Origin: Verrucomicrobiales bacterium
GTDB taxonomy: Bacteria > Verrucomicrobiota > Verrucomicrobiia > Limisphaerales > UBA9464
NCBI GenBank assembly: GCA_027488845.1
Contig: JAIYBC010000065.1
Coordinates: forward strand, 88,838 to 152,837
Length of the DNA: 64,000 nucleotides
Direction of reading: 5' to 3'
Both the position numbers and the translations under genes were made by a program. The notes under the pieces are model-generated. The model saw nothing but the letters and a program-made list of their open reading frames with translations. It made no database searches and was not told the origin of the DNA. Below are positions 26,995-33,571 of this stretch, piece by piece. Every line of letters starts with the position of its first letter. Position 1 is the first letter of the stretch.

Positions 26995-28821
26995 ATGCGC
27001 CGCATCCTGGGCATCTCGGCCTTCTACCACGACTCCGCCGCGGCCCTCGTGGTGGACGGCCGGGTCGTGGCCGCGGCCCAGGAGGAACGCTTCTCCCGTC
27101 GGAAGAACGACGCGCGCTTCCCACGACGCGCCATCGCCGCCTGCCTTGCCCAGGCCGGGATCGGAGTGGGGGACATCGACGCGGTGGCGTTCCACGAGAA
27201 GCCGATCCTGAAGTTCAGCCGCACGCTCGAGACCTTCCTCGCCCTCGCGCCGCACGGGATGAAGGCCTTCGCCCGCACCCTGCCCTCCTGGCTCGGCGAG
27301 AAGCTCGACCTGCACAAGGCCCTCGCCGCGGGACTCCCCGGACTGAGGCCGGATGTCGCGCACCTCTTCACCTCCCACCATGAGGCGCACGCCGCGAGCG
27401 CGTTCCTGCCCTCGCCGTTCGAACGGGCGGCGATCCTCACCGTGGACGGCGTGGGCGAATGGGCCACCACGGTCATCGCACGCGGCGACGGCGCCCGGAT
27501 CGAGCCGCTCGAGGAGCTGCGCTTCCCGCATTCGCTCGGGCTGCTCTATTCGGCCTTCACCGCCTACTGCGGATTCCGCGTCAACTCCGGCGAGTACAAG
27601 CTCATGGGCCTTGCCCCGTATGGCGAACCGGTCTTCGCCGACCGGATCCGGGACCAGGTCGTCGAACTCCGGCCCGACGGATCGTTCCGCCTCGACCTCT
27701 CGTGCTTCGACCTGCTCGCCGACGACTACCTCACCAACGATCGCTTCCACCGCCTCTTCGGCGGGCCGCCGCGGCCTCCGGAAGGGTCGCTCGACCAGCG
27801 CCACATGGACCTCGCGCGGTCGATCCAGGTGGTGACCGAGGAGGCCCTGCTCGGACTGGTCCGGCGCGCCCACGAACGGACCGGTGAACGGAACCTGTGC
27901 CTCGCGGGCGGCGTCGCCCTGAACTGCGTCGCGAACGGTCGGATCCTGCGCGAAGGACCGTTCGACAGGATCTGGATCCAACCGGCCGCCGGTGACGCCG
28001 GCGGCGCCCTCGGGGCCGCGCTGGCCGCATGGCACGCCTCCACCGAACGCGGCGGCGCCGGCGCCCCGCGCTCCGCGACCCAGCCCGACGCGATGTCGTC
28101 CGCCCTGCTCGGACCCGCCTGGACCGACGACGACGCCGCGGCGGCACTGCAGGTCCACAAGGCCCGCTTCTCGCGGCTCGACGACGCGGACCTGCTCGGG
28201 CGGACGGCGACGGCCTTGGACTCCGGCAAGGTCGTGGGCTGGGTCCAGGGCCGGATGGAGTTCGGTCCGCGGGCGCTCGGCAACCGGTCGATCCTCGGCG
28301 ACCCGCGTTCGCCGGCGATGCAGTCGGTCATGAACCTCAAGGTGAAGTTCCGGGAGTCGTTCCGCCCCTTCGCCCCGGTCGTCCTCGCCGAACGCGCCCA
28401 CGAGTTCTTCGACCTCGCCGCGCCGTCGCCCTACATGTTGCTCGTGGCCCAGGTCGCAGAAAGCCAGCGGCTTCCCGTCGACCCCACGGCGACCGGGCTC
28501 GCACGCCTCAAGCAGCTCCGCTCGACCCTGCCCGCCGTGACCCATGTGGACGGCTCGGCGCGGGTCCAGACCGTCACCGCCGAGGCGAATCCCCGCCTGC
28601 ATGCGCTTCTCCGCGCGTTCGAGTCCAGGACCGGATGTCCGGTGCTGATCAACACCTCCTTCAACGTGCGGGGCGAACCCGTCGTCGCCTCGCCCGACGA
28701 CGCCTACCGCTGCTTCATCAACTCGGGCATCGACATCCTGGTGGTCGGCAACCTCTGGCTGGAACGTTCCGAACAACCCCACGCCTCGCTGCCGGGCACC
28801 TTCGAGGCCCTGCCCGACTGA
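26995..28821 (+). CDS. Carbamoyltransferase, NodU/CmcH family
   Basis: 608 residues, full length for the family. The N-terminal Kae1/TsaD-like domain opens RRILGISAFYHDSAAALV and carries EERFSRRKNDARFP; the metal/phosphate site HHEAHAASAF has His at about 128-132. LTVDGVGEWATT and NSGEYKLMGLAPYGEP are conserved family blocks, as is CLAGGVALNCVANGRI. The C-terminal domain has GRMEFGPRALGNRSILGDPR, SFRPFAPVV and NTSFNVRGEPVV. Enzymes of this type move the carbamoyl group of carbamoyl phosphate, through carbamoyl-adenylate, to a hydroxyl on a sugar, antibiotic or toxin. The acceptor here is unknown. The SGNH hydrolase and two small membrane proteins in the same operon suggest a cell-envelope or exported acceptor. 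Confidence 0.93.
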   Translation: MRRILGISAFYHDSAAALVVDGRVVAAAQEERFSRRKNDARFPRRAIAACLAQAGIGVGDIDAVAFHEKPILKFSRTLETFLALAPHGMKAFARTLPSWLGEKLDLHKALAAGLPGLRPDVAHLFTSHHEAHAASAFLPSPFERAAILTVDGVGEWATTVIARGDGARIEPLEELRFPHSLGLLYSAFTAYCGFRVNSGEYKLMGLAPYGEPVFADRIRDQVVELRPDGSFRLDLSCFDLLADDYLTNDRFHRLFGGPPRPPEGSLDQRHMDLARSIQVVTEEALLGLVRRAHERTGERNLCLAGGVALNCVANGRILREGPFDRIWIQPAAGDAGGALGAALAAWHASTERGGAGAPRSATQPDAMSSALLGPAWTDDDAAAALQVHKARFSRLDDADLLGRTATALDSGKVVGWVQGRMEFGPRALGNRSILGDPRSPAMQSVMNLKVKFRESFRPFAPVVLAERAHEFFDLAAPSPYMLLVAQVAESQRLPVDPTATGLARLKQLRSTLPAVTHVDGSARVQTVTAEANPRLHALLRAFESRTGCPVLINTSFNVRGEPVVASPDDAYRCFINSGIDILVVGNLWLERSEQPHASLPGTFEALPD

Positions 28822-28826
28822 ACACC

Positions 28827-29213
28827 ATGCCGAAGCCTCCCACCTATTCGACCGGGGAACGCCTGCGGATCGGTGCCTCCCTGTTGCCGCCGTTCGCGCT
28901 CCTTTGGCTGGCTTGCAGGAAGGATTGGATATCTCTGGATCCCCGCGGGGCCCTGATCGCGATGCCCATCGCCTTGGCCTTCGGTTTCCTCCTGCCGGCG
29001 CACTTCGCGCCCTGGCATCGCGTCGTCGAGAAGGCGCAGTCGTGGATCGGACGCCGCCTCGTCTTCGCGCTGCTTTCGCTCGTCTGGATCGTGGTGTTGT
29101 TGCCGACCGGCCTCGTGCTGAGGGCGCTGGGAAAGCGGTTCCTCGATCCCGGCCGCCGGGAAAGCTACTGGGAATCCGCGCGGCCGCCGGGCTCGCTCCG
29201 GGATGGTTTCTGA
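28827..29213 (+). CDS. SxtJ-like membrane protein
   Basis: 128 residues, starting 5 bases after the carbamoyltransferase stop. It has two or three hydrophobic helices (about 17-31, 43-60 and 81-99) separated by FAPWHRVVEKAQSWIGRRL, and ends in a polar tail (LDPGRRESYWESARPPGSL). This matches the SxtJ family, named from the saxitoxin cluster, where it also accompanies a carbamoyltransferase. The function of SxtJ is not established. The gene ends 10 bases from a convergent serine hydrolase gene, which closes the cassette. Confidence 0.75.
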   Translation: MPKPPTYSTGERLRIGASLLPPFALLWLACRKDWISLDPRGALIAMPIALAFGFLLPAHFAPWHRVVEKAQSWIGRRLVFALLSLVWIVVLLPTGLVLRALGKRFLDPGRRESYWESARPPGSLRDGF

Positions 29214-29223
29214 CCCGGCCGCC

Positions 29224-30417
29224 TCAGGGCCGGGGAACCAGGTGGCGTTGGACCAGCCAGGCCACGGCCTCGTCGGTGGCCTTCGACGCGGATCGGCCGT
29301 CGTCGTCGCCGATGTTGGTGACCGCCGCGATGGCGACATCCAAGGCCGGGGCCACCCAGAGCACGGCGAACCACTGCGTGTTGGATCCCGTGTGGGTGAG
29401 CACCGTCCCGCCGCCCCAGTCGCGCCGGACCACGCGCCACCCGAAGGCGTCCGATTCCCCCTCGGGCGCCTCGTGCAGGGCCAGGAAGTCCGAAGGGCCG
29501 AGGACGCGGCCCGCACCGGGAGTCCCTTCGGCCAAACGGCGTCCGGCGTCCGCGTGGAAGGCCCCGTAGCGGAGGAGGTCGCCCAAGGTGAGATGCACCG
29601 TTCCCGCGGGTCCGAGTCCGGACGGATTGTCGGCGTCCGTTCCGGGTGGCACCGGCTCCGGAACGCCGGCCTTCCAACGATGGCCCCACGGCTGGTCGAT
29701 GTAGCGGGGTCGCGCCGGCACGCCGAATCCGGCCGACTCCATCCCCAGGGGCAGGAAGACGCGCCGGCGGATCCACGTCTCCCACGGTTCGCCGGAAACC
29801 TGCTCCAGCATCCGGCCGGCGAGGACATAGCCCGTGTTGGAATAGACGTACCGCGAGCCGGGTTGCGTCGCCGGCGGACGGGTCACCACCGACTCCATCC
29901 AGTCCACACGTTGGCGGAGTGGCGTCCCGGGATGCTCCCAGATCTTCGACCATAGGCCTTCCCGCTGCAGCCACTCATGATCGGGCGCGCCTCCATGGTG
30001 CCGCAGCAACTGCGAGAGCGTCACCGTCCTCCAGTCGGGATGCATCCGCGGCGCGGTCTCCGGAAAAACCTCGCCCAGCGTGCTGTCCCAGCGAAGCCGG
30101 CCTTCGGCCACGAGCACCGCCAGGGCGGTGGCGGTCATGGACTTCGTCAACGAACCCACATGCCACAGGTCGGACGTCGTCGCCGGGACATCGATCCCCT
30201 GCTTGCGGAAACCGGTGGCCGCGATGGCGAGGACGGTGTTCGAGCGAACGATTCCCGCCGCCAGGGCCGGAACCCCACGGGCGACACGGAGGCGCTCGAG
30301 TTCGACCGCCAACTGCTCCGAGGGTGCGGCGGCCATCCGATGCGTCGTCAGCAGGACCATCAGCCCGAGCCAAGGCAGGACCGCGCGGAACGGGAGAGGC
30401 GCCATGTTCCAGACCAT
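29224..30417 (-). CDS. Exported serine hydrolase, class C beta-lactamase fold
   Basis: 397 residues with a signal peptide (AVLPWLGLMVLLTTHRMAAA); an ATG 12 bases further in is an equally good start. The SxxK motif is SLTK within HVGSLTKSMTATALA, and the YxN motif is YSN in RYVYSNTGYVLAG. The third motif (KTG/HxG) is probably HTGS in VLTHTGSNTQW. RLRWDSTLGEVFPE and TLSQLLRHHGG are usual for the beta-lactamase/transpeptidase-like family. These enzymes are periplasmic peptidases or esterases; antibiotic hydrolysis cannot be inferred. It is a single gene, convergent with the carbamoyltransferase cassette and about 70 bases after the permease stop. Confidence 0.88.
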   Translation of the reverse strand: MVWNMAPLPFRAVLPWLGLMVLLTTHRMAAAPSEQLAVELERLRVARGVPALAAGIVRSNTVLAIAATGFRKQGIDVPATTSDLWHVGSLTKSMTATALAVLVAEGRLRWDSTLGEVFPETAPRMHPDWRTVTLSQLLRHHGGAPDHEWLQREGLWSKIWEHPGTPLRQRVDWMESVVTRPPATQPGSRYVYSNTGYVLAGRMLEQVSGEPWETWIRRRVFLPLGMESAGFGVPARPRYIDQPWGHRWKAGVPEPVPPGTDADNPSGLGPAGTVHLTLGDLLRYGAFHADAGRRLAEGTPGAGRVLGPSDFLALHEAPEGESDAFGWRVVRRDWGGGTVLTHTGSNTQWFAVLWVAPALDVAIAAVTNIGDDDGRSASKATDEAVAWLVQRHLVPRP

Positions 30418-30485
30418 TGCGGAGACCCTGGGGGATGAGCCGCCGCGGACGCACCCGCAAATCCGTGGGCGCTTGGCCTACCCTT

Positions 30486-31832
30486 TCAGGAAAGCGGTTC
30501 CCCGGACTTGGACGGCGTCTCGGGAGCCCGTCCCGGCAGGACGAGTCCAAGCAGGATCGCAGTGACGCCGCCGCCGGAGATCGGGGACTCTAAGAGGCTT
30601 CTCAGGACGCCGGGAAACGAGGCGGTGACCTCGGGTGCCGCGGCGAGCCCGAGGCCGACTCCGAGCGAGACGCCGACCACGATCATCGAGCGCGCATCGA
30701 GACCGGACGCCGCGACCAGGCGCAGGCCCGCCGCCGCGACCATGCCGAAGAGCATCAAGGCCAAGCCGCCCAGCACGGGTCCCGGCAGGACCGTGATCCA
30801 GGCCGAGACCACCGGGCACAGGCCGGCCACGGCCAGGAAGCCGGCCATCCAGTATCCGACCCTGCGGCTGGCGACGCCGGTGACCTGGATCACCGAGTTG
30901 TTCTGGGCGTAGGTGGTGTTGGGAAGTCCACCGAACAGGCCGGACGCCATGCTGGTGAGGCTGTCCGCGAGCACGCCGCCGCGGAGACGATTCCAGAAAT
31001 CCGCGCCGTGCGTCGGCACCCCGGACAAGCGCGCGGTGGCGGTCATGTCGCCCATGGCCTCCAGCAGGGAGACGACGTAGATGAAGAGGAACGGCACGAG
31101 GGAACGGGGGCGGAGGTCGAAGCCCCACGGGAGCGCCTGGGGAAAACGGATCCAGGGCAGCCCGGCGGTGTCCGGCGACTTCACCGCACCGAGCGCCACG
31201 CAGGCGACGCAGCCCGCGAGGATGCCGGCCAGGATCGCCCCGAGCCGCAGCCAGCGGGGCCCGGCCACCTGGCAGGCCACCGAGACGGCGATCACGAGGG
31301 CGGCCACGCCGGCGCTGACGGAGACCGGATGGGTCCCAAGCCGGGCGCCGACGCTGAACATCGCGGTCGGGATGAGCGAAAGCCCGATCAGCAGGACCAC
31401 CACGCCGGTGACCACGGGACTGAGCACCCTGCGGAGGTGGGGCAGGAACGGCGCCAGCACCGCCTGGATCGGCGCGGCGACCAGGCCCGCCGTGGTCATG
31501 AGCGCGAAGCCGCCCAGCTTGAAGGCCTCCTGGAGCGGGCCGACGAAGGAGAAGCTCGTGCCGGTCACGGAGAGGAGCCCGGAACCCAGGATCCCGCGCC
31601 GACGGACCTGCAGGAACGTCCCCAAGGCCGAAGCCAGCAGGGCCACGGAGACCAGACGTCCGGTCTCCTCCGGCTTGAAGCCGAGCGAGCCGGCGAGCAG
31701 CAGTGGCGGCGTGACCGTTCCGACCGCCATCGCGAGCACCTGCTGGAACGCGGCCATCGCGGCGGCGGCGGCCGGCGGCCGGTCTTCCAGCCCGTGGATC
31801 AGGGGATTGCCCGCATCGGTCGGCGAGTCCAT
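30486..31832 (-). CDS. NCS2-family nucleobase permease (xanthine/uracil type)
   Basis: 448 residues from the ATG complement at 31830-31832; a long in-frame extension is discarded because it overlaps the divergent Rieske gene. About 12-14 membrane segments are apparent. Family features include FQQVLAMAVGTVTPPLLLAG at the start, TGTSFSFVGPLQEAF, and the signature region LFGGLPNTTYAQNNSVIQVT, where NCS2 members bind the nucleobase. These proteins import uracil, xanthine or urate with protons. The divergent Rieske oxygenase plus phosphoribosyltransferase operon 130 bases away may use the imported base. A Gln/Asn-rich binding region fits a purine, but specificity cannot be fixed. Confidence 0.88.
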   Translation of the reverse strand: MDSPTDAGNPLIHGLEDRPPAAAAAMAAFQQVLAMAVGTVTPPLLLAGSLGFKPEETGRLVSVALLASALGTFLQVRRRGILGSGLLSVTGTSFSFVGPLQEAFKLGGFALMTTAGLVAAPIQAVLAPFLPHLRRVLSPVVTGVVVLLIGLSLIPTAMFSVGARLGTHPVSVSAGVAALVIAVSVACQVAGPRWLRLGAILAGILAGCVACVALGAVKSPDTAGLPWIRFPQALPWGFDLRPRSLVPFLFIYVVSLLEAMGDMTATARLSGVPTHGADFWNRLRGGVLADSLTSMASGLFGGLPNTTYAQNNSVIQVTGVASRRVGYWMAGFLAVAGLCPVVSAWITVLPGPVLGGLALMLFGMVAAAGLRLVAASGLDARSMIVVGVSLGVGLGLAAAPEVTASFPGVLRSLLESPISGGGVTAILLGLVLPGRAPETPSKSGEPLS

Positions 31833-31961
31833 GTCACCGACTGGAAGCGAACCGCATGCCGCAGGCAACGCTCCGCTGGCACATCGCCTGCAAACCGGGC
31901 CGGCGCACCTCAACGGCCTTTCGCCGCTGCGGGGCTTTGGCCAGGGTGTGCTCCGATCTCC

Positions 31962-32978
31962 ATGCCGGTGACGATTTCCATCCCCCGCGAGTCCACCTTC
32001 CCCGGGTCGGATTGGACCGCGCTGTCGCGGCACTGGCATCCGGTGGCCTTCTGCCACGAATTGTGCGCCGCACCGATCGGTGTCCGCCTTCTCGACGTGC
32101 GGGTGGTGGTCTGGCGGACACCCGACGGCGTGAGGGCCGCCCCGGACCTCTGCCAACACCGTGGCGCCTCCCTGAGCCAAGGTCGCGTGTCAGGACGCGA
32201 CATCGTGTGCCCGTATCACGGTTACGCCTTCGATCCCTCCGGCCGTTGCACCCACATCCCTTCCCAACCCGATGCCCTCGTCCCACGGAAGCTCTGCCTG
32301 AACCTCTTCGGGTGCCGCGAGCAGGGCGGCATCGTCTGGGTGTGCCTCGACCCGGAGTCGACGGAGACGCCGCCGGAGTTTCCCGAGGCCGTGGATCCGG
32401 CATTCCAGGTGGTGCCGGTCACCCCGGTGATCGAATGGCAGGCCTCGGCCGGAAGGCAGGTGGAGAGCTTCTGCGACGTCGCCCACTTCGCCTTCGTCCA
32501 CCCGCAGACCTTCGCCGTGAAGGACCCGGTGGTCCCCCGGTACGAGGTGCGGCCGGGTGACCGCGGGCTGGTGGCCGAGTTCGAGAGCCATGTCGGGAAC
32601 GTGGGCGACGCCGGGGCGGAACGGTTCCGTTGGCGCCGTGTCTACCACCTGCACCTGCCCTTCACGGCGAGGCTGGTGGTGCACTTCCCCGGCGGCGGAC
32701 GCCTGGTCATCCTCAACGCCGCCAGCCCGGTCTCGGCCCGCCTCACGCGCCTCTTCGCGGTCGTGGCCCGGGACTTCGACCACGACAAGCCGGTCTCCGA
32801 CATCGTCGCCTTCCAACACCGCGTCTACGGCGAGGACCGCGCCATCGTGGAAGGACAGCATCCCGAGGAACTGCCCGTGGACCTGCACGACGAGGTGCAC
32901 CTCAGGGCGGACCGGACCTCGGTGGAATACAGACGGCTGCTGGCCCGCATCGGACTGGGACGCCACTTCACCTCATGA
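31962..32978 (+). CDS. Rieske non-heme iron oxygenase, alpha-subunit type
   Basis: 338 residues from the ATG at 31962. The Rieske [2Fe-2S] site has the correct spacing: Cys64 and His66 in DLCQHRGASL, then Cys83 and His86 in VCPYHGYAF. The mononuclear iron site D-x2-H-x4-H is CDVAHFAFVH, at about Asp172, His175 and His180. This is the layout of ring-hydroxylating oxygenase alpha subunits and O- or N-demethylases, at the short end of their size range. A reductase partner is not encoded nearby. Its stop overlaps the phosphoribosyltransferase start by 4 bases (ATGA). Coupling to a purine-type phosphoribosyltransferase and divergence from a nucleobase permease suggest, but do not prove, a nucleobase-like substrate such as an N-methylated purine. 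Confidence 0.88.
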   Translation: MPVTISIPRESTFPGSDWTALSRHWHPVAFCHELCAAPIGVRLLDVRVVVWRTPDGVRAAPDLCQHRGASLSQGRVSGRDIVCPYHGYAFDPSGRCTHIPSQPDALVPRKLCLNLFGCREQGGIVWVCLDPESTETPPEFPEAVDPAFQVVPVTPVIEWQASAGRQVESFCDVAHFAFVHPQTFAVKDPVVPRYEVRPGDRGLVAEFESHVGNVGDAGAERFRWRRVYHLHLPFTARLVVHFPGGGRLVILNAASPVSARLTRLFAVVARDFDHDKPVSDIVAFQHRVYGEDRAIVEGQHPEELPVDLHDEVHLRADRTSVEYRRLLARIGLGRHFTS

Positions 32979-33562
32979 ACCTCCAGGATCCCGATCCGCG
33001 CACCTCCGCGCGCACGGCGCCGGCGCACCTCGTCCCCTTCGCCTCCGCCGAGGAGGTCCGCCTTCGGGTGGCCCGTCTCGGCGTCGAGATCGGGAACTGG
33101 GCGGCCGGGGTCGCCGCCGCCACCGGACGTCAACCGCTGGCCGTGTGCCTGCTGCGCGGTGGGGTGTTCTTCTTCTCCGACCTGCTGCTTTCCTGCCCGG
33201 CCTCGATCGAGCCGGCCTTCTGCCGCTGCCGCGCCTACCGCCCGGGCGAGAACGGCGTCCTGGCGGACTCCGTCGAGATGGCCCTCGACGCCCCGCCGCT
33301 GGAGGGAAGGCACGTGCTCGTGGTCGACGACATCTGCGACAGCGGACGGACCCTCGCCGCGGTGACGCGGTTGATGGGCGAACAGGGGGCGGCCGAGGTG
33401 GTGTCCGCGGTCTGCGTGCACCGTCGGCGTTCCGACGGCGTCATCACCCCGCGCTGGAGCGCCTTCGAACACGAAGGACCGGAGTGGTTCGCAGGCTACG
33501 GCATGGAGGACGCCAGCCACTTCATGAACTACCCCGGCCTGTACCTCATCCGCCCCGGATGA
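32975..33562 (+). CDS. Phosphoribosyltransferase, hypoxanthine/guanine type
   Basis: 195 residues from the ATG at 32975, overlapping the Rieske gene. The type I phosphoribosyltransferase PRPP-binding loop is VLVVDDICDSGRTL at about 114-127, preceded by an LLRGGVFFFSDLL strand-turn like the HPRT active-site region. The late block GYGMEDASHFMNYPGLYLI resembles the C-terminal base-binding region of hypoxanthine phosphoribosyltransferases. It would salvage a 6-oxopurine to its nucleotide using PRPP in the cytoplasm. The neighbouring NCS2 permease fits salvage. The gene ends 9 bases from the convergent sugar-dehydrogenase gene. Confidence 0.85.
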   Translation: MNLQDPDPRTSARTAPAHLVPFASAEEVRLRVARLGVEIGNWAAGVAAATGRQPLAVCLLRGGVFFFSDLLLSCPASIEPAFCRCRAYRPGENGVLADSVEMALDAPPLEGRHVLVVDDICDSGRTLAAVTRLMGEQGAAEVVSAVCVHRRRSDGVITPRWSAFEHEGPEWFAGYGMEDASHFMNYPGLYLIRPG

Positions 33563-33571
33563 GGCCGGCAC

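Noticed and set aside
29224..30417. Antibiotic-resistance beta-lactamase
   Set aside because: The SxxK and YxN motifs are shared by many esterases and peptidases of this fold, and nothing in the sequence or context indicates beta-lactam hydrolysis.
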